Assembly (NCBI RefSeq): GCF_002954245.1 | Contig: NZ_PPTG01000025.1 | Location: 212,909-276,908 of the forward strand | Direction of reading: 5' to 3' | DNA length: 64,000 nucleotides | From: Cryobacterium aureum | GTDB lineage: Bacteria > Actinomycetota > Actinomycetes > Actinomycetales > Microbacteriaceae | Part shown: positions 52,422 through 62,300 of the stretch, one piece after another | Position numbering within the stretch: position 1 is the first letter of the stretch | Layout: every line of letters starts with the position of its first letter | Made by a program: the position numbers and the translations under genes | Notes under the pieces: model-generated | What the model was told of the DNA's origin: nothing | Databases searched by the model: none | What the model saw: the letters and a program-made list of their open reading frames with translations, nothing else

Positions 52422-53600
52422 TCAGACGAAGGCGGCCTGCCCGGTGATGGTGCGCCCAACGATGAGGGTGTTCATCTCCTGGGTGCCCTCGTAGGAGTAG
52501 ATGGCCTCGGCGTCGGCGAAGTGCCGGGCCACGTTGTATTCGAGGGTGACTCCGTTGCCGCCGAACAGCTCGCGGCACCACGCCACGCTCTCCCGCATAC
52601 GGCTGGTCGTGTAGGCCTTGGTGAGCGCGGAGTGCTCGTCGCGCTGCACGCCTTCGTCTTGCAGCTGCGATACCCGCACGACCATGCCGAGGCTCGCGGT
52701 GATGTTGCCGAGGCTCTTGACCAAGAGGTCCTGCACCAGCTGGTGCCCGCCGATCGGCTTACCGAACTGCTCGCGCTCGTGCGCATAGGCGACGGCCGCG
52801 TCGTAGGCCCCGATTGCGTTGCCGACTGCCGCCCAGGACACCTCGGCGCGGGTAGCCCGCAGCACCTTCGCTGTGTCCTTGAACGAGTTGGCGTTCTGCA
52901 GGCGCAGACGCTCCGGCACCACCACGTCGGTCAGGGTGATGTCCGCGTTCTGCACGGCGCGCAGGCTGATCTTGCCCTCGATCTTGGTGGCCGCGTAGCC
53001 GGGCGTGTCGGTGGGAACGATGAACCCCTTCACCCTGCTGTCGGCGGTGTCCTTGGCCCAGATGATGGTCACGTCGCTGAAGGTGGCGTTGCCGATCCAG
53101 CGCTTGGCGCCGTTCAGGGTCCAGCTGTCGCCCGTGCGGGTGGCCGTTGTCTGCAGGCCCTGCGCCGCGTCGGAGCCGCTCAGCGGTTCGGTGAGCCCGA
53201 ATGCTCCCACGATCTCGCCCGAGGCGAGACGCGGAATCCACTCGGCGCGCTGCTTGGCCGAGCCGCAGGCCGCGAGCGACCCGGCTGACAGGCCGTTCTG
53301 AACTCCAACGAAGGTGGCAACGGATGCGTCCACTCGCGCCAGTTCCAGCGCCGCAAAGCCACGGAACACGGCCGAATTCGCGAACGGTTTGGTCTCGTCC
53401 CAGCCGAAGGAGTACAGGCCGAGCTCGGCGAGCGGCTTGATAACCTGGGTGGGGAATTCAGCGCGGTCCCAGCATCCGTTTGCGATCGGACGAACTTCTT
53501 TCTCGAGGTAGGCGCGCAGTTTCACGATGGCCTCCTGCTCGGGCGCGGTGAGAAGGTTTTCGTAGCCGAAGAAGTCGCTGCCGAGTAGCTCAAAGGTCAT
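52422..53600 (-). CDS. Acyl-CoA dehydrogenase
   Basis: A 392-residue FAD enzyme that oxidises acyl-CoA to enoyl-CoA. FGLTEPLSGSDAAQGLQTTA and WTLNGAKRWIGNATFSD bind FAD and substrate; QFGKPIGGHQLVQDLL and SYEGTQEMNTLIVGR end the fold. The Glu of YEGT is in the catalytic-base position of the glutaryl-CoA dehydrogenase-like subgroup, so a short or branched substrate is possible, but the decarboxylation-specific residues were not checked. It resembles the place of fadE25 in the mycobacterial gene order. It is divergent from manA, with 124 nt between start codons. Confidence 0.9.
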   Translation of the reverse strand: MTFELLGSDFFGYENLLTAPEQEAIVKLRAYLEKEVRPIANGCWDRAEFPTQVIKPLAELGLYSFGWDETKPFANSAVFRGFAALELARVDASVATFVGVQNGLSAGSLAACGSAKQRAEWIPRLASGEIVGAFGLTEPLSGSDAAQGLQTTATRTGDSWTLNGAKRWIGNATFSDVTIIWAKDTADSRVKGFIVPTDTPGYAATKIEGKISLRAVQNADITLTDVVVPERLRLQNANSFKDTAKVLRATRAEVSWAAVGNAIGAYDAAVAYAHEREQFGKPIGGHQLVQDLLVKSLGNITASLGMVVRVSQLQDEGVQRDEHSALTKAYTTSRMRESVAWCRELFGGNGVTLEYNVARHFADAEAIYSYEGTQEMNTLIVGRTITGQAAFV

Positions 53601-53724
53601 GGATGCTCCGTTGCAAGATGGGCGGTCGACGCGCGACCGAGGCTGGTGGTCAGCCTAGGGTCGCTGGCTGAATGCTCGAAGTCGGTTGGTAGTTTGGTCT
53701 AAACACTGTCAGAAGGAGCCGAAC

Positions 53725-55005
53725 ATGTTTGTGGGCATCACCAACGAGCCGCGCAATTACGCCTGGGGGTCCACGCACGCGATCGCCGATCTGCTCGGCC
53801 GCACGCCATCGGGTTCGCCTGAGGCCGAATTGTGGCTAGGGGCCCACGCCGGTTCGCCCTCGCTGATCGAGGATCCGTCGCAGGTCGGCGGTTTTTCGAA
53901 CCTCGCCGAGTGGATTGCTTCTGCGCCAGAGGTGGCGCTCGGCGCTGGGTGGGCGACGCGGCAAGCGGATGTCCCGCGCCTGCCCTTTCTGCTGAAAATC
54001 CTGGCCGCCGGACGCCCGCTGTCGCTGCAGGCACACCCGACGACGGAGCAGGCCCGCGCCGGATTCGAGCTGGAGAACGAGGCCGGCATCGCCGTCGACG
54101 CCGGCAATCGCAACTTTCGGGACCCGTTCCACAAGCCCGAACTCATCTTTGCCCTGAGTGACACGTTCGAAGCGCTCTGCGGATTCCGCCCGCTGCCCGA
54201 GGTGCGCGGCATCATCGCCGAGCTGCGCCTGCTGGATCTCGCGACCGAGAACCCGCAGGCCGCGGCCATCGACTCTCTCGAGAATCACCTCGCCGGGGGA
54301 CTGCGCGACACGGTCGACTGGCTGCTGCGCGACGGGCGCGGCGGCGATTCCGGCGAGGTGGAGTGGCTGGTCGAACGGGTGGTCGCGCTCGCTACGCACG
54401 CCGAGTTTCTGGCGGGCGGGGGAGCGATCATCGGCTATGCGCGCGAGCTGGCGACGGTGCGCGCGCTCGCCGCCGAATACCCGGGCGATCCCGGCATCGT
54501 GCTGGCCCTGCTGCTCAACCGGGTGTCCCTGAAACGCGGCGAGGTGTTGTATCTGCCGGTCGGCAACATCCACGCGTATCTGTCGGGGCTCGGCGTGGAG
54601 CTGATGGCGGCCTCCGACAACGTGCTGCGCGGCGGGCTCACTCCGAAGCACATCGACATCGAGGAGCTGCTCGCGGTGCTCGACTTCGGGGAGGGCCCGG
54701 CGCCGTACCTCGCTCCGGTCGTGCTCGGCGACGGCGTCTCGGTCTATCGCCCCGGGGTGCCTGATTTCGCGCTCGTGCACATAGAAGCGGATGCTGCGGC
54801 CGCGTCGGCGACGCCGGTCACCATGCGACAGATCACCCTCACCGGCCCGGCCATTGCGATCTGCACGGCGGGCGGGTTTCTGGTCGCTGGGGCGGGGGCG
54901 TCTCGTGCTCTGAAGCGCGGCCAGGCTGTGTACGTGACGCCCGACGAGGGAACCCTGACGTTTGCGGGCACCGGCGAGGTGTTTCTGGCGATGCCCGGCG
55001 CCTAG
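53725..55005 (+). CDS. manA: Mannose-6-phosphate isomerase, class I
   Basis: Interconverts fructose-6-phosphate and mannose-6-phosphate to feed GDP-mannose synthesis. The 426-residue zinc enzyme shows NYAWGSTHAIADLL, LQAHPTTEQA (zinc-binding Gln-x-His), HKPELIFAL (zinc Glu) and YLPVGNIHAYLSGLGVELMA with the final zinc His. AAGGAG 6 nt before ATG 53725 is one of the best ribosome sites in the window and rules out a longer start. Mannose made here can supply wall mannolipids or the surface glycan glycosyltransferases. Confidence 0.94.
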   Translation: MFVGITNEPRNYAWGSTHAIADLLGRTPSGSPEAELWLGAHAGSPSLIEDPSQVGGFSNLAEWIASAPEVALGAGWATRQADVPRLPFLLKILAAGRPLSLQAHPTTEQARAGFELENEAGIAVDAGNRNFRDPFHKPELIFALSDTFEALCGFRPLPEVRGIIAELRLLDLATENPQAAAIDSLENHLAGGLRDTVDWLLRDGRGGDSGEVEWLVERVVALATHAEFLAGGGAIIGYARELATVRALAAEYPGDPGIVLALLLNRVSLKRGEVLYLPVGNIHAYLSGLGVELMAASDNVLRGGLTPKHIDIEELLAVLDFGEGPAPYLAPVVLGDGVSVYRPGVPDFALVHIEADAAAASATPVTMRQITLTGPAIAICTAGGFLVAGAGASRALKRGQAVYVTPDEGTLTFAGTGEVFLAMPGA

Positions 55006-55099
55006 CCTGCTCGGCGATGCCGGGCGGCTTCCCAGAATCTCATCAGGCTCCTCGCCTAGCCTCCAGCCGGAGACGAACGCTGGAGGGCCTCCGCAACTG

Positions 55100-56191
55100 A
55101 TGGGAACCATAACGATGCCGCGCACCTGGGTCACCAAACACCTCATGCGCCCCCGAGCACTGCAGGTCGCCAAGATCTGTGTCGCCGTGGCCATCGCCTG
55201 GTCGCTGGCTCCGCTCATGCCGGGGACCGCCAAGGAGTTTCCGTACTACGCGCCGTTGGGTGCTCTGCTGAGCATGCACCCCACGCTCATGCGATCACTG
55301 CGCAGTGCAGCCCAGACCGTGGCCGGGGTGGTCATCGGCATCGGCCTGGCCGGCATCGTGCTCGTCGTGAGTGAACCCAATGTCTGGACCCTCTCGTTCG
55401 TGGTCGGCCTTGGCACCCTGATCGGCGGCATGAAATGGATGGGTGTGGGCGGCGAACACGTGCCGATCACCGCCTTGTTCGTACTGATCATCGGCGGCCC
55501 TGACGCTGACGGCTACTCGATCGGCTATGCCACCCAGATCTGCCTGGGAATCGTCGTCGGCCTGATGGTCAATCTGCTGATTCTGCCTCCCCTCGCCATC
55601 GGCCCGGCGCGGGAACGCCTGTCGGGATTGCGGAGAACGCTGGCGACGCACCTCACCGAGATCGGCAACGCCTTGGTCGGGAGTTGGCCCCCGGCCCGCG
55701 ATGACTGGGCCACGCGGGGGGAGACGCTCAATACGGCGGCACGGCAGGTGCGCACCGCCGTACAGACGGCCGACGAGAGCCGGAGGGGAAACCCACGGGC
55801 GAGGTTTAATCGCACCAGCGTCGACGCCGAGTATGACGCTCTGGTCGCGCTGGAAATCGTCACATTCCATCTTCGAGATCTCACCGAGGTTTTGGCCGGC
55901 ATGGTCTGGGGCAAGCCGATCTCCTTCGAGCTGCCGCTGGAACTTCGCCCGGTTCTCAGCGATGCCCTGCACGCCGTTGCGGCGGCCGTCGGCACCGAGG
56001 TCGACGATACCGAGCTGCTGGTTCATGCCGATGCGGCGGTGGACCTGATCCTAGGCAAGATGCAGCAGGAGATCGGTGCGGGAGCGGCATCGCTGAGTCC
56101 AACGGCTGCCATCGTGATCGATCTGAAGCGTATTCTGGTGGCCCTGAGCCCGAAAGCAGACCGCGACCCTGCTCCTGCCACCGCCGGTTGA
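55100..56191 (+). CDS. FUSC-family (aromatic acid exporter-like) membrane protein
   Basis: A 363-residue protein with about five to six membrane helices in the first 160 residues (SLAPLMPGTAKEFPYYAPLG, then GVVIGIGLAGIVLVV) and a helical cytoplasmic half (EYDALVALEIVTFHLRDLTE), the half-size layout of the FUSC/YccC family. Transported substrate unknown. Two start codons, ATG 55100 and 55115, are possible. An 8-bp inverted repeat (55060-55067 and 55079-55086) overlaps the GGAGGG upstream and could hide the ribosome site. It is downstream of manA on the same strand, with a 94-nt gap. Confidence 0.78.
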   Translation: MGTITMPRTWVTKHLMRPRALQVAKICVAVAIAWSLAPLMPGTAKEFPYYAPLGALLSMHPTLMRSLRSAAQTVAGVVIGIGLAGIVLVVSEPNVWTLSFVVGLGTLIGGMKWMGVGGEHVPITALFVLIIGGPDADGYSIGYATQICLGIVVGLMVNLLILPPLAIGPARERLSGLRRTLATHLTEIGNALVGSWPPARDDWATRGETLNTAARQVRTAVQTADESRRGNPRARFNRTSVDAEYDALVALEIVTFHLRDLTEVLAGMVWGKPISFELPLELRPVLSDALHAVAAAVGTEVDDTELLVHADAAVDLILGKMQQEIGAGAASLSPTAAIVIDLKRILVALSPKADRDPAPATAG

Positions 56192-56199
56192 GTTTCGCC

Positions 56200-56232
56200 G
56201 TTTCGCAGCCGTTTCGCAGCCGTTTCGCAGGT
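56200..56232. repeat. 11-bp tandem repeat
   Basis: GTTTCGCAGCC occurs twice and GTTTCGCAGG once, head to tail, preceded by a shortened unit GTTTCGCC. It starts 9 nt after the FUSC gene stop in the 175-nt gap before the convergent regulator gene. Confidence 0.75.
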
Positions 56233-56283
56233 GTTTCCGGGTGCGCAGAGCGCTGCAGCCGAACGGATGCCTGCTGCTCGATG

Positions 56284-56335
56284 TCCCGCGTACTGGCGGA
56301 GCTCCCGCGTACTGGCGCAACTCCCGAGTGGCGCG
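56284..56335. repeat. Degenerate 19-bp-period repeat, locus 2
   Basis: Units starting TCCCGCGTACTGGCG recur at 56284 and 56303, with a shorter third unit at 56322. The 19 bases at 56301-56319 match 47105-47123 exactly, in the same orientation. Both loci are intergenic. Confidence 0.7.
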
Positions 56336-56366
56336 CGGCGTGTGCGCAGCCGAACGGAAGCGGCGG

Positions 56367-57329
56367 CTAGCCTGCCTTGCGCGGGCCGAAGGCCCGGCGG
56401 TAGGCGGTGGGGGTGGTCTGCAGAACCTGCAAAAAGTGGTGGCGCATCACGGCGGCCCCGCCAAAGCCGGTGTCGACGGCGATCGCCTCGAGGCTGCGCG
56501 AAGAGTCTTCGAGCAGTTCCTGCGCCCGCAGCAGCCGCTGCCGGTTGAGCCAGCGGGTGGGCGTTGTGCCGAGCTCGGCCCGAAACCGGCGGGCGAAGGT
56601 TCGCGGCGACATGAGCGACTTGCGGGCGAGCAGACCGACCGGCAATTCCTGGTCGAGGTGGCGCAGCATCCACTCGGTGACGGCGGCGAAGGATTCGTCC
56701 TGGCAGTCCACGACCGGCGCTTCGATATACTGCGATTGGCCGCCGTCGCGCTGCGGCGGCACGACCATGCGGCGGGCGATGACGTTCGCGGCGGTCACGC
56801 CGAGCTCGGTGCGCACGATGTGCAGGGCGGCGTCGATGCCGGCGGCGGTGCCGGCCCCGGTGACGACGTGGTTGTCGTCGACGAAGAGCACGTCGGGGTC
56901 GACGGTGGTCTGCGGGAAGGATCGGGCGAGGGCGTCGGTGTACATCCAGTGGGTGGTGCTGCGGCGTCCGTCGAGAATGCCGGCGTGGGCGAGCACGAAG
57001 GCCCCGCTGCACACGCTGAGCACCCAGGCGCCGCGGGCCTCGGCGTCGCGCACGACCTGCAGGACGCGGGGGTCGATGGGCCCGCCGGACTCGTAGCCGG
57101 GGATAGCGATGAGGTCGGCGTCGGCGGCGGCTGCCAGGTCGTCGTGCACGACGATGTCAAAGCCGATCTTGGTGCGGATCGGTCCTGGCTCAGCTGCGAC
57201 GACGTGAAAGTCGAATGCTGGCCCGCCCTGGGCGCTGCGGTCGATGCCAAACACCTCGCAGATCACGCCGAATTCGAACGGCGCCAGACCGGGGAGGGTG
57301 ACGCAGACGATTTTCTGGAGCATGGGCAT
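56367..57329 (-). CDS. GlxA/FtrA-type AraC transcriptional regulator
   Basis: A 320-residue regulator with a DJ-1/PfpI-like N-domain and C-terminal AraC helix-turn-helix. The N-domain starts QKIVCVTLPGLAPFEFGV and has WVLSVCSGAFVLAHAG, the nucleophile-elbow Cys of the DJ-1 fold. The DNA-binding half (about 215-320) has SLMSPRTFARRFRAELGTTP and AVDTGFGGAAVMRHHFLQVL, the two AraC helices. ATG 57329 (MPMLQ) is favoured; an upstream GTG/ATG at 57398 would add a non-homologous leader. It is divergent from a small membrane protein, so it may control it. Confidence 0.87.
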   Translation of the reverse strand: MPMLQKIVCVTLPGLAPFEFGVICEVFGIDRSAQGGPAFDFHVVAAEPGPIRTKIGFDIVVHDDLAAAADADLIAIPGYESGGPIDPRVLQVVRDAEARGAWVLSVCSGAFVLAHAGILDGRRSTTHWMYTDALARSFPQTTVDPDVLFVDDNHVVTGAGTAAGIDAALHIVRTELGVTAANVIARRMVVPPQRDGGQSQYIEAPVVDCQDESFAAVTEWMLRHLDQELPVGLLARKSLMSPRTFARRFRAELGTTPTRWLNRQRLLRAQELLEDSSRSLEAIAVDTGFGGAAVMRHHFLQVLQTTPTAYRRAFGPRKAG

Positions 57330-57371
57330 CCATTCGTGAAACTTGGCAGGAATGTGCCGAAGGATGTAGAG

Positions 57372-57389
57372 TCTGCCACTCGCGGCAGA
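57372..57389. promoter_or_regulatory. Inverted repeat in the divergent regulator/membrane-protein promoter
   Basis: TCTGCC and GGCAGA are perfect inverted copies 6 nt apart. A third TCTGCC ends one base before the ATG of the small membrane-protein gene. It is a candidate operator of the AraC-type regulator. Confidence 0.35.
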
Positions 57390-57415
57390 TAAGCACAATA
57401 CATAGAGTTTCTGCC

Positions 57416-57562
57416 ATGTTCATCTTTATCTTCCTTCTCATCGTCCTCGCGGTCGCCGGAATTGTTGCCACGATCCGCTCCGTTCTACTCGACGGCTACG
57501 GCCGGAAAAATCCTCACGTCACTGACCAATACGAGGCTCCGTTCGTTGGCGCTAGCCTGTAG
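57416..57562 (+). CDS. Small single-span membrane protein
   Basis: A 48-residue protein below usual gene-calling length. MFIFIFLLIVLAVAGIVATI is a clear transmembrane segment at the very N-terminus, followed by IRSVLLDGYGRKNP, a basic inside-positive stretch, and a short tail ending FVGASL. It starts 87 nt from the divergent AraC regulator and ends 39 nt before galE, on the same strand. The good codon use (high third-position GC outside the hydrophobic core) supports expression. Function unknown. Confidence 0.6.
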   Translation: MFIFIFLLIVLAVAGIVATIRSVLLDGYGRKNPHVTDQYEAPFVGASL

Positions 57563-57601
57563 CGGTGGCGCAGCGAGTGCCGCACGAGCGAGCGGGGCTT
57601 C

Positions 57602-58567
57602 ATGGCGTGGTTGGTAACCGGCGGGGCGGGCTACATCGGCTCGCATGTGGTGCGCGCGTTCCAGGCTGAAGGCCTCGACGTGGTCGTGCTCGATAATCTC
57701 TCGAGCGGGCACGAATCGTTCGTACCGGCCGAGGTTCCATTCATTCGGGCCAATGTGCTCGACGGCGGCACACTGCTGCACGCCTTCCACGAGCACCACG
57801 TGCACGGCGTCGTACATGTAGCCGGCTTCAAGTACGCCGGCGTCTCGGTGAAGCGCCCGCTGCACACCTACGAACAGAACGTGACGGCAACGGCCACACT
57901 GCTCGCCGCCATGAGCTCCGCCGAGATCGACCGCATCGTGTTCTCCTCGAGCGCCGCCGTCTACGGAACGCCGCACACCGACCTGGTCACCGAAGAAACA
58001 CCGAAGAGCCCGGAATCGCCGTACGGCGAATCCAAGCTGATCGGCGAATGGCTGCTGCGTGACCAGGCCGTTGCAACCGGCCTGCGTCACACCTCGCTGC
58101 GTTACTTCAACGTGGTCGGCTCCGGCGACATCTCGTTGAGTGACACCAGCCCGCACAACCTCTTTCCCCTAGTCTTCGCGGCGCTGCTGGATGGTCGCAC
58201 CCCGCGCATCAACGGCGACGACTATGCCACGGCCGACGGCACCTGCGTGCGCGACTATATTCACGTGGCCGACCTGGCGCTCTCCCATCTGGTCGCGGCC
58301 CGCCGCCTGGACGCGGGAGAGGCCATCGAACCGGTCTACAATCTCGGCAGCGGCGACGGCGTCTCGGTCGGCGAGATCATGGCGACCGTGCGCCGGGTCA
58401 CCGGCATCGATTTCACGCCCGAGATTGGCCCGCGCCGTGTCGGCGACCCCGACCGCATCGTGGCTTCCGGCGCGCTCGCCGCCCGCGACCTGCGCTGGAG
58501 CATGCGCCACACCCTCGAGAAGATGGTGCAAAGCGCCTGGGATTCGTCGCGCGCCGCCACGCACTGA
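57602..58567 (+). CDS. galE: UDP-glucose 4-epimerase
   Basis: A 321-residue extended SDR. VTGGAGYIGSHVVRAFQAEG binds NAD, VHVAGFKYAGVSVKRPLHTY is characteristic of GalE, SSSAAVYGTPHT supplies the catalytic Ser, and SPYGESKLIGEW the Tyr-x3-Lys. GVSVGEIM and RRVGDPDRIVASGALA close the sugar site. It makes UDP-galactose, usable for cell-wall galactan or the surface glycan. The start ATG lies directly before the Rossmann strand. Length is slightly below E. coli GalE because the C-terminus is short. Confidence 0.93.
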   Translation: MAWLVTGGAGYIGSHVVRAFQAEGLDVVVLDNLSSGHESFVPAEVPFIRANVLDGGTLLHAFHEHHVHGVVHVAGFKYAGVSVKRPLHTYEQNVTATATLLAAMSSAEIDRIVFSSSAAVYGTPHTDLVTEETPKSPESPYGESKLIGEWLLRDQAVATGLRHTSLRYFNVVGSGDISLSDTSPHNLFPLVFAALLDGRTPRINGDDYATADGTCVRDYIHVADLALSHLVAARRLDAGEAIEPVYNLGSGDGVSVGEIMATVRRVTGIDFTPEIGPRRVGDPDRIVASGALAARDLRWSMRHTLEKMVQSAWDSSRAATH

Positions 58568-58710
58568 GGGTTACGACACGCCGACTACGCGTCCGATCGT
58601 GCTACGTTCGCAACGTTGTTTCGAGGCTGCGTACCCCCCGAATGCCCGAGTTCGCCGTCATCGGCGCGTCGCAACCCTCCAGCCCGTATTGAGGGTTTAC
58701 GATCTGCGAC

Positions 58711-58740
58711 TTGACGTTAGCGAATTACACCGGTGTAATT
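58711..58740 (+). promoter_or_regulatory. whiB promoter with perfect 18-bp palindromic operator
   Basis: TTGACG (58711-58716), a 17-bp spacer and TGTAAT (58734-58739) form a near-consensus promoter 45 nt before the whiB ATG. AATTACACCGGTGTAATT (58723-58740) is a perfect palindrome that spans the spacer end and the -10, a classic repressor position. The remainder of the 216-bp gap after galE shows no gene. Confidence 0.75.
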
Positions 58741-58783
58741 AGGTGCAGCACTAAATGGTGCGTAGCGAGCGCTGGGAGACGAT

Positions 58784-59101
58784 ATGGCTATACCCGACTA
58801 TCGTTCCGGAGTACCAGAGGACTGGTTCGTTGACCCCGTCACCCTCGGTGTTCCGGGAGTACGACAAGATCTCGGCGACGAGAACCTTCTGGCCTGGCAA
58901 GCCGACTCGCTCTGCGCCCAGACCGACCCCGAGGCGTTCTTTCCCGAAAAGGGCGGCTCCACCCGCGACGCCAAGAAAATCTGCTCCGGCTGCGAGGTGC
59001 GCAACCAGTGCCTCGAATACGCGCTTGGCAACGACGAGCGGTTCGGCATCTGGGGCGGACTCTCCGAGCGCGAACGCCGCAAACTGCGAAAGCGCGCGTA
59101 A
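58784..59101 (+). CDS. whiB: WhiB-family iron-sulfur transcription factor (WhiB2/WhmD-like)
   Basis: A 105-residue Wbl protein. Four cysteines (44, 67, 70 and 76; spacing x22, x2, x5) bind a [4Fe-4S] cluster; GIWGGLSERERRKLRKR is the conserved turn plus basic DNA-contact tail. Wbl proteins act by binding the sigma factor's region 4. The acidic N-terminus and the neighbouring giant glycosyltransferase and DUF5719 genes match the conserved surroundings of mycobacterial WhiB2, which is needed for septation. Its promoter carries a palindrome suggesting tight repression. Confidence 0.94.
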   Translation: MAIPDYRSGVPEDWFVDPVTLGVPGVRQDLGDENLLAWQADSLCAQTDPEAFFPEKGGSTRDAKKICSGCEVRNQCLEYALGNDERFGIWGGLSERERRKLRKRA

Positions 59102-59303
59102 CTCTTCGCGAACGGATGCCAGCGCCGCGCTGGCGGCACCGCGCGCGTGCCTTGGCCGGCAGACGAGCCCCGCGCGAGGACCAACGCGACGTTATCTCTG
59201 AGACGGTGCCGCCGCATCCACTCGGTTATTGCCTCGCTAATATTTGAGGCGCGCCCTCTCGGTTCAGGGCCACTGGCCGATCCCGACCTAGGCTGGTTTT
59301 GTT

Positions 59304-62300
59304 ATGCAACCGAGAGTCACCGCCATCCTTGTCGCCCGAAACGGCGCGAAACACCTTGAGCGAACTCTCAAGGCGCTGTCGCTGCAGACCCGTAAACCCG
59401 ACATTGTCATCACCGTGGACTGCGGCTCGACCGATGCGTCCGCGAAGATGCTCGCCGAATTCGGGCCGACGCAGTTCATCGCCGCCGACGACGATCTGAA
59501 CTTCGGGCAGGCGATCGCTGCCGCCGTGCGCGTGAGCCCGCCGCCCACGCACGATCGCGAGCTGCTCTGGCTGCTCGCCCAGGACAGCGCGCCCGACCCG
59601 ACCGCCCTCGAGGTGCTCGTCGACGCCCTCGAAATCGCCCCCTCGGTGGCCGTCGCCGGGCCGAAGGTGATGGAATGGATCGCCGGCGAATATATCCACA
59701 ACTTTGGTGAGTCGATGACGCCGACTGGAGCCACCGTCACCCTGGTTGAGAGTGAACTCGATCAGGGCCAGCACGACGGCCTGAGCGACGTGCTCGCCGT
59801 CAGTGCCGGCGGCCTGCTCGTGCGCCACACGGTGTGGGAACAGCTCGGCGGGTTCGATCCGGCCCTGCCCACAGTGGATGATTCCCTCGACTTCTGCGTG
59901 CGGGTGCGGCTCGCCGGGTACCGGGTGTCGGTCGTTCCGGCGGCCCGCGTGGCTTCGGCCGGTGACGGCGTCGCCGGGCCGAACCAGTCATCCCGCGGTC
60001 GCCTCCGTCGACGCCGCGTGCGCGCCGAACGCTCGGCTCAGCTGCACCGCCGCCTGGTCTACGCGCCCGCCGGCGCCCTGGTTTTTCACTGGCTGTCGCT
60101 GCTGCCGCTGGCCTTTCTGCGCTCGCTCGGCCAACTATTGCGCAAGGAACCCGGCGCGATCGTGGGCGAATTCGCAGCGGCGTTCGGCGCAGCGTTCAAC
60201 GGGATGCGCGTCGGCAACGCCCGGCGCTCCTTTGCGAGAACCCGCACGCTCGGCTGGGATGCCATCTCCACGCTGCGGGTTCCCTCGGCTGAGGTGCGCA
60301 GGCGCCACTCGCTCAAGCGCGAGGCGAGCCTGTTCGGCCTGCACGGCGAACGCCCTGAGATTCGATTCTTCTCCGGCGGTGGCGCCTGGACCATGCTCGC
60401 TGCTGCGGTTGTCGGCATCATTATGATGGTGCCGCTGCTCGGAGCCGACACTCTCACCGGCGGCGGGCTGCTGCAGCTGTCCCCGACCCTGCCCGAATTG
60501 TGGGCGAGCGTCGGCTATGGCTGGCGCGACCTGGGACTCGGTTTCGTCGGCGCTGCCGACCCGTTCGCCGCGGTGGTGGCCGTGCTCGGATCGATCGCTT
60601 TCTGGTCGCCGTCGTTCGCCCTCGTACTGGTCTATGCGCTCGCCTTTCCGCTGGCCGCCGTCGGGGCCTGGATGGCCGCGACCCGGTTGACCGACCGCGG
60701 CAGCCTGCGTGCCCTGGCCGCCGCGCTCTGGGTGCTGGCTCCGACCTTTCTGATCGCCCTCGCCGACGGCCGGCCGGCGGCCATTTTGGTGCACTTGCTG
60801 CTGCCATGGCTGTTCTTCGCCTGGTTCGCCGCGGCGCGCACCTGGTCGGCTTCGGCCTCCGCCGCCCTATTGTTCGCGGCCGTGGTCGCCTGCGCGCCCT
60901 CGCTCTCCCCGGCCCTGCTCGTGGTCTGGGCCCTCAGCGTGGCCCTGGCCGGCCGCCGGGTGATGCGCTTCATTGGTATTCCGCTGCCGGCGCTCGCGCT
61001 GGCGCTGCCCCTGCTGGTCAACCAAGGACTGCGCGGTGACTGGCTGAACCTGGTCGCCGACCCGGGCCTGCCCGTGCCGAGCGGCCAAGCCCCCACCCTG
61101 CAACTCTTGCTCGGACTGCCCAGCAGCGACGGCTGGGCCGGCGCACTCGACCGGTTCGGGGTGGTGGGCCTGGACCCGCAGCTGTTCGTGCCGATTCTGC
61201 TCGCACCCCTCGCCGTGCTCGCCCTGCTCGCACTGTTACTGCCCGGCGCGCGCCTCGCCGGCGGCGCCTGGCTCGTGGCGCTGCTCGGATTCGGCACCGC
61301 GCTCGCCGCCAACCAGCTCGTGCTCGCCGCGATCGGTTCCGAACCGGTGCGCGTCTGGACCGGCAACGGCCTCAGCCTGTACTGGCTCGGATTGGTCGGC
61401 GCCCTCGTGATCGGCCTGCGCTCGCTGCGCCGCTTCGCATCGACGCCCGGTGTGGTCGCCGCGCTCGCCCTGGCCGTGGTCGTCCTGCCTCTCGTCGCCT
61501 CGCTGCACCTCGACACCGCCGCCGTGCGCGAGGGAACCGGGCAGACCCAGCCCGCCTTCGTCGCCGCCGAAGCCCAGATCGACAACAGGGTCGGCACGCT
61601 CAAGCTCACCCCGCAGGCCGATGGCGGGCTGCTCGCCACGATTGAGCGCGGTGTCGGCGCGACCCTCAACCAGCAATCTACCCTGGACAGCACCGATGCG
61701 ACCCTCAGCGACCGGGCGAAAGCGCTCGCGGAGCTCGCCGGAAACCTGGCCTCGCACAGCGGACTCGACACTAATGCTGACCTAGCCGATTTCGGCATCC
61801 GCTTTATTGTGCTGCAGCCCGGCGGCGCCGGCGTCGACGCGGCCGACACCGCGCTGCGCACCGAAACCGCCCTCGACGGCAACTCGAGCCTGGCCCCGGT
61901 CGGCGATACCGAGTTCGGTCGCCTGTGGCAGTTCGGCGAGACGGATGCTGCCGCCTCGACCCCCATACCGGCGCGCGCCGGCGGCGTTTTCGGTCTGGTA
62001 ACCCTGCTAATCGCCCTCGCCGTGGTGGGCAGCGCGGTGCTGCTGTCGCTGCCGATCGGGGCCGGCCGCGAAGCCGTGCGCCAAGCCAACCGCGATGCGA
62101 TTCGCCGGGCAGCGCGCGCCAACGCCAAACAGAAGCCCAAGCGGGTGCGGCGGGTGAAGGGTGCTGTGGCTTCTGATCGTGACGAGGAACTGGACGTGCC
62201 GCTCGGCACCGACCTCGAAGCCGACCTTGCGATGGACCGGGAGACCGGCGTCGGAACCGGCCTGGAATCAGACGATGGGTTCTCCGAGGATGATGCAGGC

